Assembly (NCBI GenBank): GCA_003534295.1 | Contig: DPDV01000002.1 | Location: 1-64,000, forward strand | DNA from: Clostridiales bacterium | GTDB lineage: Bacteria > Bacillota > Clostridia > TANB77 > CAG-508 | Length of the DNA: 64,000 nucleotides | Direction of reading: 5' to 3' | Shown here: one piece after another, positions 55,115 to 64,000 of the stretch | Layout: each line of letters opens with the position of its first letter | Numbering within the stretch: position 1 is the first letter of the stretch | The notes under the pieces: generated by a model | Seen by the model: the letters and a program-made list of their open reading frames with translations, nothing else | Database searches by the model: none | Told to the model about the DNA's origin: nothing | Position numbers and translations under genes: made by a program

Positions 55115-55732
55115 ATGGAAATTAAAGATTGTATTAATGTAACACTAAAGAAAAATGAAGTAATTATAAAAATAGATGTAACAGCAGACCACAAAAAGGT
55201 TATGGCAAATCTAAAAAAGAAGATTCCGGAGTTGAAAAAGCTATATAAGGAAGACAAAACACCAATATTAATAAAAGGTAAAATATTATCAACAAAAGAA
55301 AAAAAAGAAATTAAAACATTAATACAAGATGCAATAGATGTAGAGGTAAGATTTGAGGGGGCAAAAGCTCTAGGGCTATACGGGATACAAGAAACCTATT
55401 GTAGAGAAATTTCTACTTCTGAAACAAAATTCCATAGGGGTTCTTTAAGATCTGGGCAAAGACTAGAATTTGAGGGAAGTATTGTAATATTAGGAGATGT
55501 AAATGGGGGAGCAGAAGTTATAGCAGGTGGTAATGTAGTAATATTAGGAACACTTAGAGGCTTGGCACATGCCGGAGCAAATGGTAATAAATCAGCTATA
55601 ATAGCTGCTAACTCAATAGAAACTTTACAAATAAGAATAGCAAATATAGTTAAAGAGATAGAAAGAGATGAAGTAGATATACTAAAAACATATGCATACA
55701 TAGAAAAAGATGACAAAATAACAATGGAGTAA
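55115..55732 (+). CDS. minC: septum site-determining protein MinC
   Basis: 205 residues. The C-terminal beta-helix domain of MinC is clear: RSGQRLEFEGSIVILGDVNG, GAEVIAGGNVVILGTLRGLA and HAGANGNKSAIIAANSIE. The N-terminal domain, about 1-100, is less conserved. MinC blocks FtsZ assembly away from mid-cell; minD is not in the window. It lies 13 nt after the PBP2 gene with AAGGAAAC upstream. Confidence 0.92.
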   Translation: MEIKDCINVTLKKNEVIIKIDVTADHKKVMANLKKKIPELKKLYKEDKTPILIKGKILSTKEKKEIKTLIQDAIDVEVRFEGAKALGLYGIQETYCREISTSETKFHRGSLRSGQRLEFEGSIVILGDVNGGAEVIAGGNVVILGTLRGLAHAGANGNKSAIIAANSIETLQIRIANIVKEIERDEVDILKTYAYIEKDDKITME

Positions 55733-55733
55733 A

Positions 55734-56051
55734 TCAACTAAGTAACAGCATAATTAAAGCAATAAACAAATATTGGTCATCAACTTTTTCGGTATACAAA
55801 AAGAAAAGTAATCCCATAAGAAGTATATCATCAGAGTATAATTTTATACCAAAAATTTCAAATAGAATATCCTCGTCCTTTGAATCCGTAGGCTTAGGCT
55901 CTGCGGATTTTTTTTGATTTGCAGTTGCCTTTTCTTTCTGCGTTGTACAAGTAGGCATTATCTTTTTTAGATTATTGTACGGATAATTAGCATATCCGTA
56001 AGGAGACATGTAATTTCTTCTGTAAAAAGGATAAAAAGGAAAATTAAACAT
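55734..56051 (-). CDS. hypothetical protein with C-terminal hydrophobic segment
   Basis: About 105 residues from ATG 56051; GTG codons upstream lie within the GGTGGTGA ribosome binding site. The N-terminus is aromatic and proline-rich (MFNFPFYPFYRRNYMSPYGY), the middle is charged, and the C-terminus holds FEIFGIKLYSDDILLMGLLF and a second hydrophobic stretch ending LIMLLLS. I do not recognise a named family. It is last in a three-gene minus-strand cluster and convergent with minC. Confidence 0.6.
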   Translation of the reverse strand: MFNFPFYPFYRRNYMSPYGYANYPYNNLKKIMPTCTTQKEKATANQKKSAEPKPTDSKDEDILFEIFGIKLYSDDILLMGLLFFLYTEKVDDQYLFIALIMLLLS

Positions 56052-56418
56052 TATTTTTTTTGTCACCACCTAATGGGTTAAATGCTTCAAAAACTTTGCC
56101 CATACTAAAAATTTTTATGTACTGATCTACTTTGGACTTTCGGCTATCTCGTAAATAAGGCTTTAAGGATTTTAAAAGATTAGACCTAGGGTCATTTTGA
56201 GGATTATTCATGGAGTCCATAATTGTTTTTATTTTTAAAATAGTATCAAAATCTATACCAGAAGTATCAAATGAGGTATCATTATTAGAAGAAGTACTTG
56301 AGTCGTTTTTAGCAGAGTTAGAGAAATTATTTACAATGTTTTTAATATCATCAGGCAATTCATTGTTTTTTAGCATACTATTTAATTTGTTCATAATATC
56401 AGACATATCGTTACTCAT
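56044..56418 (-). CDS. hypothetical soluble protein with Asn/Ser-rich linker
   Basis: 124 residues. An N-terminal helix (MSDIMNKLNSMLKNNELPDD) is followed by a Ser/Asn/Asp-rich linker (about 35-50) and a helical C-terminal half (TILKIKTIMDSMNNP, NLLKSLKPYLRDSRKSKVDQ). AAGGAGGAG precedes the ATG. It overlaps the next gene by 8 nt. The family is not recognised. It shares the DIMNKLNSML-type helix style with the small upstream gene. Confidence 0.65.
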   Translation of the reverse strand: MSNDMSDIMNKLNSMLKNNELPDDIKNIVNNFSNSAKNDSSTSSNNDTSFDTSGIDFDTILKIKTIMDSMNNPQNDPRSNLLKSLKPYLRDSRKSKVDQYIKIFSMGKVFEAFNPLGGDKKNNV

Positions 56419-56449
56419 AAAATCTCCTCCTTCTATATAGGTAATAATA

Positions 56450-56467
56450 GGGCGAAGCTAATCGCCC
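56450..56467. repeat. small GGGCGA/TCGCCC hairpin
   Basis: GGGCGA (56450-56455) pairs with TCGCCC (56462-56467), 6 nt loop, no T-run. It lies between two minus-strand genes. AATCGCCCG also occurs near 47653, so this may be part of a small dispersed palindromic family. Confidence 0.45.
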
Positions 56468-56474
56468 GTAAGAC

Positions 56475-56642
56475 TTAATGATTACTATTATTATTGTTTT
56501 TAATTTCATTTATAATAGTTTCTTTATCTTTAGAGTTTAAAATTTTACTAGCTTTTGCAATGCCAGCCTCCAAATCCTTTTTATCCATTTTAGACAAAAT
56601 TGACATTAACTTAGCCATATCCATATTGTTGCCATTATTCAT
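56475..56642 (-). CDS. small hypothetical protein (55 residues)
   Basis: Minus-strand frame from ATG 56642 to TAA 56475, with GAGGTGA eight bases upstream. The product begins MNNGNNMDMAKLMSILSKMD and continues as a helical KKDLEAGIAKASKILNSKDK stretch with an Asn-rich end. It is the first of the three small genes here. No family is recognised. Confidence 0.6.
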   Translation of the reverse strand: MNNGNNMDMAKLMSILSKMDKKDLEAGIAKASKILNSKDKETIINEIKNNNNSNH

Positions 56643-57126
56643 AAAATCACCTCTATAAAATATATGTATAAAATACTATAATATAATATTAGAAAAAAGA
56701 AAAAATGTTACAATAACAAAATAAAATATTAAGTTGCCTTACGAAATGGAGTTAAAACAATAACAATGACTGCAAAAGGGCGTGTCCCTAATGCAACAAA
56801 AAATTACAAAAAAGAACATCCCAAAAGCGATGATTTGTAATATAAATTTAATATTAGAGGAGTAAAATGTAGTTCCGTAATGTGTTAAGCATATTAAGGG
56901 AGAAAGGGCGTAAAAAATATGTTGAAAAATAAATAAAAAATGCTAAAATATAGTATATGTATATATAGAAACTATGAAAATGTCTATTATTATACATAAA
57001 GAGTTGAAAAAAGTCGGAAAACTCTTGAAAATTAAACTAAAATTGAGTATAATAAAATTATAGTGTATTAATATGGGTGAACCATAATTATATATATAAA
57101 ATATTAATCTTTATTGGGAGGTTTTT
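56643..57126 (+). promoter_or_regulatory. 484 nt intergenic region with promoter for the surface-protein operon
   Basis: No gene is seen. GGGCGTGTCCCT at 56778 is a weak relative of the dispersed palindrome. The promoter is TTGAAA (57025-57030), 17 bp spacer, TATAAT (57048-57053). The -35 overlaps the right arm of an AAGAGTT/AACTCTT inverted repeat (about 57000-57026) that may be an operator. The ATG follows after a 73 nt leader, with TTGGGAGG upstream. Confidence 0.6.
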
Positions 57127-60100
57127 ATGAAAAAAATTACAAAAAAATTATTAGCATCAGTTCTTACATTTATAATATTTTTTGCAGAGCTATCAACATT
57201 AGGAATGTATGGAATAGCATATGCAACAGAAGCAAGAGATACTGCAACAAGTAATCAAAATGTAGAATTTGATGTTTACTTTGCAAATGAAAAAAGAGAA
57301 ATAGTATCAGACGTAAATACAGAAGATGCAAAAATGTATTTAAATATTAAAGTAAAAGAAGCTGGCTATCTAAAAAATGGAATAGTTAGTTTTTCTAGTG
57401 CAAACTTTAATGTGAAAACTGGATTTGAAAATGAATACATTCAAGAGATTAAGGAAGACAAAATATATTTAAAACAACTAGATACAAATTCAAATATATT
57501 AATAGAACTTCCAATAATTCCAAAAAAAGATGATATTGTATCAGCAGACAATTTTATACAAGAAAGCAAAGTTAGAATAGATGGTACATATGTAAATGCA
57601 AAAGGAAAAGAAATAGCAATAGAAAAAGAACATACTGTTAAATTAATATTAAATGGAGAAGCAAAAATAGTTGCAGAAGCAACTATTAATAAGTATGTTC
57701 CTTACAAATTAGGCGAAGAATATGGAGTAATTTTACAATATAAAATTAAAACAGGATTAGAAAACAATAATCTACCAATAAAAACAACAGAATTACAAGT
57801 AAAAGTTCCAACAATAAATGAAAATACTCCAAATGATATAAAAGTAATGGCAAACAATACAAAAGCAACAAATGGAAAAGAAGATGGAATAGATTTTGTA
57901 CAAACTAACTGGAACTATAATGAAGAAGCAAAATTAGTTGATATAAAGGTAGAAAACATTTTAGAAAATAACAACATAACATGGAAAAAGAATTGTACAG
58001 ATGAATATTTAGTTACTTTTAAATATGAAGGAAAAGAAATATATGACTATGTAAATTCAACAGAAAAATTTAATGTATCAACAGATTTTACAGCAAAAAT
58101 AGAAGCATATAATAATATAGAAACAATAAAAGAACAAGAATTTACAGGAAAAGCAGAAATTACAAAGAAAATAAATGAAATTGTGGATTTTAATATAGAA
58201 GCTACAAAGGAAATTAGTAAAGGACATATATATGCAAACTTTAATGCAAAAGAAAAAGTTGAAACATCATATACAGTAAAATATACAGCTAACATTGCAT
58301 ACGCAAATTTAATTAATGCAATAGAATTTACTCAAGAGGCAGATAATTATAAAGATGGAACAACAGAATATAGCACAGTAGTTTCTAGTAAAAATGAAAT
58401 TTATACAACTAAGATAAGCGTTTCAGAAAATGTATTTAACAAAATTTTGGGAACAGAAGGATATATAGATATATTTAATCCAAACCTAGAAAAAGTTGGA
58501 ACAATAAATAAACAAAGTTTAAAAGATGGTTTATATACATTTGATTGTAAAGACTTAGATTTAAACAAATTGACATTAAAAACAAGTGCTCCAACAACAG
58601 AAGGTACATTGAATATATATGTAGAAAAATCAATAAAAGGCGAAAATGGATATAGCAAAGAAGAAATTAAATCATTTAAAGAAATAAATGCAAGCGTAAT
58701 AGGAAAAACAGAATTGGCAGAACAAACAAAACAGGGAAAAATTACTTTAAAAGAACCTATATCAAAAGCAGAATTAACAATAAGCAAAAATAACTTATCT
58801 ACAATAACTGTAAATGAAAATGTAGAAATAAGAGCAACATTAGATACTTCAAATATTAACAATAGCTTATATAAAAACCCAACAATAAAATTGGTATTTC
58901 CAAAATACTTTGAAAAAATAGAAATATCAGATGCAAAATTGTTGTTTGAGAATGAATTGAAATTAAAAAACAATAATTGGTCAACTGAAAATGGAAATAA
59001 AGTATTAACTTTATCATTTGAAGGTACACAAACAAAATATAATTCAGAAGCAACAACAAAAGGTGCAACAATATCTATATTAGCTGATATAACATTAGAA
59101 AAACTAACACCAAGTATGCAAGAAAAAATAAAAATGTATTATACAAATGAAAATACAAACCTTTATGATAAAACAGAAAATAAAATAGGAATAACAGAAA
59201 CAAATATTAATCTTGTAGCTCCAACAGGAGTAGTAACAGCTAATGGAGTTAAAGACTATGCAGATGGAGAAAAAGCTATTTTATCAATGTCAGGAGATAC
59301 ACAAGTTGGAAAAATAGCAGTAGGTGCAGATGAAAAAGTAGCAACAATTAACGGACTTATACTTAACAACAATAACAACAGTATTTCAAATGTTAAAATA
59401 TTAGGAAGACTACCATTCAAAGGTAACAAACAAATAGATACAGATACAGAATTAAAAAGTACATTTAGTGCTACATTGCAAGATAAAATACAAATAAATG
59501 CTAACAGCGAAACAGTAAAAGTATATTATTCAGAAAATGCAAATGCAACAAAGGATTTAGAAAATGCAGAAAATGCATGGACATTAGAAATGGATAACAT
59601 GGAAAAAGCTAAGTCATATTTAATAATATTAGATACAGATTTAAACACAGGCGATAAAGTGGAATTCAATTATAAAGTAAAAATTCCATCAGAGTTACCA
59701 TACAATAATACTTCATATACTACATATAAAGTATATTATGATAATAACGAACAAGCTGGAACATCAGCAGAAACAAAGCTTTCTCCAATAATAGGTATAT
59801 CAACAGGAGAAGGACCAAAATTAAAAGTTACATTAACATCAAATATGCCAGAAGGAGCAGAAGTTAGAGAAAGACAAATTGTAAGATTCACAGCAATAGT
59901 AGAAAACGTGGGAGAAACAACAGCAGAAAATGTTGAATTAAGCATAGATGCACCAGAGCATACAACACATGTTGAATATGATGTTTCAACAAGAAGTTTT
60001 ATAGAAGCAAATGAGAAGAACAAAAAAGTATTATTAGGAAGTATTGCACCAGGAAAGTCTGTAGAAAAAATATATGAGCTTAAAATGAATAATATAGAAG

Positions 60101-62019
60101 ATTTATCAGAAACTGTAGAAATATTAAATAAGGTAAAAGCATCAGGTACAACATCTAATGAATACAAATTATCACTTAAAAAAGCATCATTAAAGGTTGA
60201 AACAACAACTCCAATTAAACCACAAACCTTATTAATAAAAGGAAATAAAATAGAATTTATGACATCAATAAAAAATGTTTCTGAACAAGATATGAATGAT
60301 GTAATCTGGGAAATGAGTATTCCAACAGGATTAGAAGTAATGAAATCTATAGGTCATAATGATTTTATATCAACAAAAGACAACAGCAATGATGGCGAAA
60401 CAAAATCTGGAGCTACAAAAATCTTGTTAGGAGACCTTAAAGCAGGGGAAACTAAATATGTAACAATAGAATTAGGAGTACAAGAACCAGCAGAAGAAAT
60501 AAATATTGTTTCAAAAGTAAGTGCAAAAAATGTACCAGAGCATTATTCTAATGAATTTATATTCTATGGAAAGAAAATAGAATTACAAATAGAACAAAAT
60601 GTAAAACAAGGACAAAAACAAACTGTAAAAGAAGGAGAAAATATAGAATACATTGTTACTGTAGAAAATATTGGAGAATTAGTTTCAACAGAAAATGTAG
60701 TAGAGATAAAAATTCCAACAGAAACAAGATTGGTAGAAGCTAAATATATATACAATGGAACAGAATATGTAGAGGATTCAACATATGACAACATATTGTC
60801 TATAGATATAAATAGTTTACAACCAAACGAAAAAATTGATATAAATGTAAAACTTGTTGCAAAACAATTAGGAGAACAACAAGAAAAAGAAGTAATAATT
60901 GAACCTGCAACATTAACAGCAACAGCAATAGACAAAATACAAGCTACAAATAAATTGAAATTTTATATTCAACCTTCATTAGAAAACAGAAAATACAAAA
61001 TATCTGGTACTGCATGGTTAGATGCAAACAAAAATGGACAAAGAGAAGAAACAGAAACATTATTGCCAAATATGCAAGTAATGTTAGTATATAAAGAAAA
61101 TGGCGAATTAGTAAAAGATTCAGAAACAGATATGCCTAAAAAAATAACAACAGATGAAAATGGAAAATATGAATTCTTAAATCTAGACAAAGGCGAATAT
61201 TTAGTAGTATTTATATATGATACAGAAAAATATAGTGTTACAGAATTTAATGCGAAGGGTGTAGAACCAAGCATAAACTCAGATGCAATAGAATTTGAAA
61301 TGGAAATAGAAGGAAGTAATAAAAAAGTAGCAGTATCTGATGTATTAAAAATAGAAGATACAGATATTAGAGACATAGACATAGGATTATATATAGCAGA
61401 AAAATTTGACTTAAAATTAGATAAACATATAAGCAAAATAACATTAACAACACCAACAATAGGAACACAAGTATATAACAAAAATAATGAAAAACTATCA
61501 AAAGTAGAAGTTCTAAACAAGAATGTTGGACAAAGTAGCTTTATAGTAGAATACAAAATAATTGTAACTAACGAAGGAACAGCAGTAGGATATGTTAAAA
61601 AAGTAGTAGACTACTTACCAAAAGAAGCAAAATTTAACTCTGAGTTAAATAAGGATTGGTTTTTAGCAAAAGACGGAAATGCATATAATTCTATATTAGC
61701 AGATGTAAAATTAGAGCCAGGACAAAGCAAAGAACTAACATTAGTATTAAGCTATAATATTACAGAAGATTTAATAGGAAATATAGTAAATAACAATGCC
61801 GAAATATATGAAAGCTATAATGAACAAGGTTTACAAGATATAGACTCAAAGGCAGGAAATAAAATACCAACAGAAGATGATATGTCAAATGCAGATATAG
61901 CTGTATCAATAGTAACAGGTAAAATAGTAGGATATACAACACTTACATTATTTATATTAGCAATATTGGTATTTGGTATATATGAGATAAAAAAACAAGT
62001 TTTGAACAAAAAAATATAG
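57127..62019 (+). CDS. large surface protein with repeated beta-sandwich domains and SdrD B-like domain
   Basis: 1630 residues. A signal peptide (LLASVLTFIIFFAELSTLG and YGIAYA, about 1-35) is followed by many beta-sandwich segments. Several resemble DUF11-type repeats (VENVGETTAENVELSIDAPE, VENIGELVSTENVVEIKIPT, VTNEGTAVGYVKKVVDYLPK). An SdrD B-like domain (SGTAWLDANKNGQREETE, about 1295-1400) lies near the C-terminus. The protein ends in a membrane helix (TTLTLFILAILVFGIYEIK) and KKQVLNKKI, with no LPXTG motif. Composition is strongly biased to Lys, Glu, Asn and Thr. It is probably an adhesin or envelope scaffold and shares a transcript with the next gene. Confidence 0.82.
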   Translation: MKKITKKLLASVLTFIIFFAELSTLGMYGIAYATEARDTATSNQNVEFDVYFANEKREIVSDVNTEDAKMYLNIKVKEAGYLKNGIVSFSSANFNVKTGFENEYIQEIKEDKIYLKQLDTNSNILIELPIIPKKDDIVSADNFIQESKVRIDGTYVNAKGKEIAIEKEHTVKLILNGEAKIVAEATINKYVPYKLGEEYGVILQYKIKTGLENNNLPIKTTELQVKVPTINENTPNDIKVMANNTKATNGKEDGIDFVQTNWNYNEEAKLVDIKVENILENNNITWKKNCTDEYLVTFKYEGKEIYDYVNSTEKFNVSTDFTAKIEAYNNIETIKEQEFTGKAEITKKINEIVDFNIEATKEISKGHIYANFNAKEKVETSYTVKYTANIAYANLINAIEFTQEADNYKDGTTEYSTVVSSKNEIYTTKISVSENVFNKILGTEGYIDIFNPNLEKVGTINKQSLKDGLYTFDCKDLDLNKLTLKTSAPTTEGTLNIYVEKSIKGENGYSKEEIKSFKEINASVIGKTELAEQTKQGKITLKEPISKAELTISKNNLSTITVNENVEIRATLDTSNINNSLYKNPTIKLVFPKYFEKIEISDAKLLFENELKLKNNNWSTENGNKVLTLSFEGTQTKYNSEATTKGATISILADITLEKLTPSMQEKIKMYYTNENTNLYDKTENKIGITETNINLVAPTGVVTANGVKDYADGEKAILSMSGDTQVGKIAVGADEKVATINGLILNNNNNSISNVKILGRLPFKGNKQIDTDTELKSTFSATLQDKIQINANSETVKVYYSENANATKDLENAENAWTLEMDNMEKAKSYLIILDTDLNTGDKVEFNYKVKIPSELPYNNTSYTTYKVYYDNNEQAGTSAETKLSPIIGISTGEGPKLKVTLTSNMPEGAEVRERQIVRFTAIVENVGETTAENVELSIDAPEHTTHVEYDVSTRSFIEANEKNKKVLLGSIAPGKSVEKIYELKMNNIEDLSETVEILNKVKASGTTSNEYKLSLKKASLKVETTTPIKPQTLLIKGNKIEFMTSIKNVSEQDMNDVIWEMSIPTGLEVMKSIGHNDFISTKDNSNDGETKSGATKILLGDLKAGETKYVTIELGVQEPAEEINIVSKVSAKNVPEHYSNEFIFYGKKIELQIEQNVKQGQKQTVKEGENIEYIVTVENIGELVSTENVVEIKIPTETRLVEAKYIYNGTEYVEDSTYDNILSIDINSLQPNEKIDINVKLVAKQLGEQQEKEVIIEPATLTATAIDKIQATNKLKFYIQPSLENRKYKISGTAWLDANKNGQREETETLLPNMQVMLVYKENGELVKDSETDMPKKITTDENGKYEFLNLDKGEYLVVFIYDTEKYSVTEFNAKGVEPSINSDAIEFEMEIEGSNKKVAVSDVLKIEDTDIRDIDIGLYIAEKFDLKLDKHISKITLTTPTIGTQVYNKNNEKLSKVEVLNKNVGQSSFIVEYKIIVTNEGTAVGYVKKVVDYLPKEAKFNSELNKDWFLAKDGNAYNSILADVKLEPGQSKELTLVLSYNITEDLIGNIVNNNAEIYESYNEQGLQDIDSKAGNKIPTEDDMSNADIAVSIVTGKIVGYTTLTLFILAILVFGIYEIKKQVLNKKI

Positions 62020-62037
62020 GAAAGGAGGTTAGTAGAA

Positions 62038-64000
62038 ATGATAAAAAACAAATGGACAGTTAAAATAATACTATTAGTAACAGTTATATTGGCTGGATTG
62101 ATTTTATGCATTAATTCAATTAATGGTATTCCAGATGCAGAAACAAATTATAAAGAAATATATTCTGCAATGCTTAATGCTAATCAAGAAGATAATTTGA
62201 ATTGGGGAAATGAAACAGGCTTTGAAGTTAACCCTGATAACATACAGAGCAATGGTTTTGAAGTTCCTAAAGTAGAAGGAAGAGCTATATATTGTACTCA
62301 AAGAGACGTCACTTTAGCTATGACTTCTGCAATGTGGAGAGGAGAGAGCAGTGCATATACTTACTACTGGTCAACGCCTAAAGTAGAAGATATATTTAAC
62401 CCTGCAAATGGAAATTTATGGTCAAGAAAATTAACAGATACTGAAATAAGTGCAATTAATAATGTAAATAACTTTGGATTGCCAGCTACAATAAGAACTA
62501 GGGGATATTATAAATGTAGTAATAATCATACAACTATTTCAGCAGATAAAGCATATGTTATTACTGCAGATCCTTGTAATCAATGGACACCAAGAAAGCA
62601 AATTGTTATGTGGATGTTACAAATAACTGGTGGAATAAATGTTGATAATGCTGAAACTATTATTGCAAAACTGAAACTTGATGGTAGCAAAGCGCAGTTT
62701 GTAAGGGACAACGTAGATGCCATTAAGCAACTTTACAATGAAGCAATAAAGTATGGAAAATTTAAAGAGAGAGTTAATAATGCGCTTTCTAATGATGGAA
62801 ACTATGCAACTAATCTTACAGATGTAGATAATATAACATCAGAATATTATACAAGTAATTCAAATAAATATATAAAAGTCGGACCATACACTATGAAATA
62901 TGTAAATGGAAAATACTTAAATGAAGAAATCATATTTGGTGGAATTGGTGGAAAAGTGGATAACGAAACACTTGGATTATATATTCAAAACGGAAACCAA
63001 AAAATAAAAGTAAATAAAATAATAACAGATGATAAAATAACGAATACAAAAAACTTTAAACCATGTGAGGAAAGTGATCCAGTTTCAGGACTTTATGTGG
63101 AACATACAACTGATTTTATGAGACCTTCATCAGAAAAAGAATTTTACATCTTAATTCCAAAAACAGAATTAGAAGCTGATGCAAAACTATATGCGCATTT
63201 TACATGGATGGAAGCTAAAGGAGAAGAATGTGTAAAAAATGGAATAAGTTATCAAATTTCAGAAGGCAGTTTAGAGAAAGAAAATGAAATAACAAGATTA
63301 AAACCTAATAAGGACAAAAAGATAAAATTTGAAGCAGCGTTTACTCAACAATTAACAGAATTTAATGGAGAAAGAGAACTAAAAGAATTTACTTTAGACC
63401 TAGGCACAGTTCAACCACCTTCAAAAGAGGGATCATATTCTATTAACATGAGAAAAATTTATGAAGATGAAAATGGAGTTGAACATGGACTAGAAGGAGC
63501 AGAATTTTTAATTAATGGTCTTCTAACGTATGTATCAGATAAAGATGGATATATATTAAGAAGTCATCAAGTTATAAATGCTTCGGGAACTGAAACATGG
63601 ACAGTTGAAGAGAAAAGTGCACCAGAAGGATATATTACGCAACCATTAAAAATAGTATTTAATGTATATAAAGTATATAACTCAACGACAAATACCTATG
63701 AAGTAGATAGAATTGAAATTGTTTCAGCAAATAGTAATGCAAAAGTTACATTTAATAAAGAAAATCAAACTATTACAGTACAAATAAAAAATATTAAGGC
63801 AAATCCAGAAAATCCAGATGACCTACTTGATGCATATGAGATAAAAGCAAGGAAAGTAAATGAACAAGGAAATGGATTAGCAGGTGCTAAGTTTAATATA
63901 ACATGGCCAACAGGAAAAACAAGTGAAGCAACATCAAATGAAAACGGAGATCTTGTTATATCAGGTCAAACACCTACGTTACTACTTAATTCAGAAGGAG
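62038..64000 (+). CDS. SpaA/Cna-B-type surface protein (3' truncated by the window)
   Basis: The frame is open from ATG 62038 (AAAGGAGG upstream) to the window end, 654 codons. A signal or anchor helix (WTVKIILLVTVILAGLILC) is followed by a Cys-containing N-terminal domain (IYCTQRDVTLAMTSAMWRGE), similar to thioester-type adhesin domains in position though not proven. From about residue 460 there are prealbumin-like Cna-B/SpaA domains (LEGAEFLINGLLTYVSDKDG, WTVEEKSAPEGY, GAKFNITWPTGKTSEATSNE). Such proteins are pilin-like or adhesive. The C-terminus and any sorting signal are beyond the window. Confidence 0.78.
   Translation, partial: MIKNKWTVKIILLVTVILAGLILCINSINGIPDAETNYKEIYSAMLNANQEDNLNWGNETGFEVNPDNIQSNGFEVPKVEGRAIYCTQRDVTLAMTSAMWRGESSAYTYYWSTPKVEDIFNPANGNLWSRKLTDTEISAINNVNNFGLPATIRTRGYYKCSNNHTTISADKAYVITADPCNQWTPRKQIVMWMLQITGGINVDNAETIIAKLKLDGSKAQFVRDNVDAIKQLYNEAIKYGKFKERVNNALSNDGNYATNLTDVDNITSEYYTSNSNKYIKVGPYTMKYVNGKYLNEEIIFGGIGGKVDNETLGLYIQNGNQKIKVNKIITDDKITNTKNFKPCEESDPVSGLYVEHTTDFMRPSSEKEFYILIPKTELEADAKLYAHFTWMEAKGEECVKNGISYQISEGSLEKENEITRLKPNKDKKIKFEAAFTQQLTEFNGERELKEFTLDLGTVQPPSKEGSYSINMRKIYEDENGVEHGLEGAEFLINGLLTYVSDKDGYILRSHQVINASGTETWTVEEKSAPEGYITQPLKIVFNVYKVYNSTTNTYEVDRIEIVSANSNAKVTFNKENQTITVQIKNIKANPENPDDLLDAYEIKARKVNEQGNGLAGAKFNITWPTGKTSEATSNENGDLVISGQTPTLLLNSEG

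Overview
The window is a low-GC (about 30 percent), gene-dense chromosomal segment of an anaerobic, probably spore-forming member of the Clostridia (Bacillota), most likely an uncultured gut lineage. The signs are an oxygen-sensitive NrdD/NrdG ribonucleotide reductase, a butyrate kinase, CotF-type spore coat proteins, ECF sigma/anti-sigma regulation, AGGAGG-type ribosome binding sites and many near-consensus sigma-A promoters with 17 bp spacers.

Layout. 1-3.6 kb: a tyrosine-phosphorelay module of the capsule/EPS type (Wzz-like, CpsD kinase, CpsB phosphatase) plus a cadherin-like surface protein. 3.6-9 kb: CorA transporter, YkpA-type ABC-F ATPase, tRNA-Lys, TadA, tRNA-Ser, a hypothetical and butyrate kinase. 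9-12 kb: comM, dprA, yraN. 12-15 kb: nrdD, nrdG. 15-19 kb: DnaJ-like protein, two small hypotheticals and a VirD4-like ATPase. 19-23.4 kb: SbcD/SbcC pair, prfA, a membrane protein. 23.5-26 kb: ECF sigma factor and an anti-sigma protein carrying four dockerin modules. 26.1-29.3 kb: a ZIP transporter gene split by a 2.4 kb large-serine-recombinase element. 29.4-37 kb: arginine/tyrosine phosphatase, PcrA, coat proteins, M23 peptidase, DUF975, Tex. 37-47.4 kb (minus strand): HD-GYP response regulator, histidine kinase, and a 2483-residue two-module NRPS with a terminal reductase. 47.7-57 kb: DUF5662, MecA, DUF4321, RadC, MreBCD, PBP2, MinC and three small proteins. 57-64 kb: two large surface proteins, the second running off the end.

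The standout observation is a recoding signal. Three conserved genes (comM, the VirD4-like ATPase gene and mreB) cannot be read in one frame. Together they need five +1 shifts, at C9176, C9750, C9760, C17194 and C50759. At every one the zero-frame codon is CGG, and dropping its C restores an expected glycine (GGN). I checked the codon phase of each site arithmetically. I then looked for CGG in every other gene on both strands and found no in-frame CGG in any uninterrupted gene, although CGU, CGC and CGA are used for arginine. The simplest reading is that CGG is unassigned as an arginine codon here and that CGGN is decoded as glycine with a +1 shift. The closest precedent I know is the mitochondrial cox1 gene of Perkinsus, where AGGY is read as glycine by +1 shifting. 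I know of no bacterial description.

Secondary items of interest are the excisable-looking element inside the ZIP gene, the dockerin-bearing anti-sigma factor, and the NRPS coupled to a sensor kinase. The NRPS has the C-A-T-C-A-T-R architecture known for gut peptide-aldehyde/pyrazinone synthetases.
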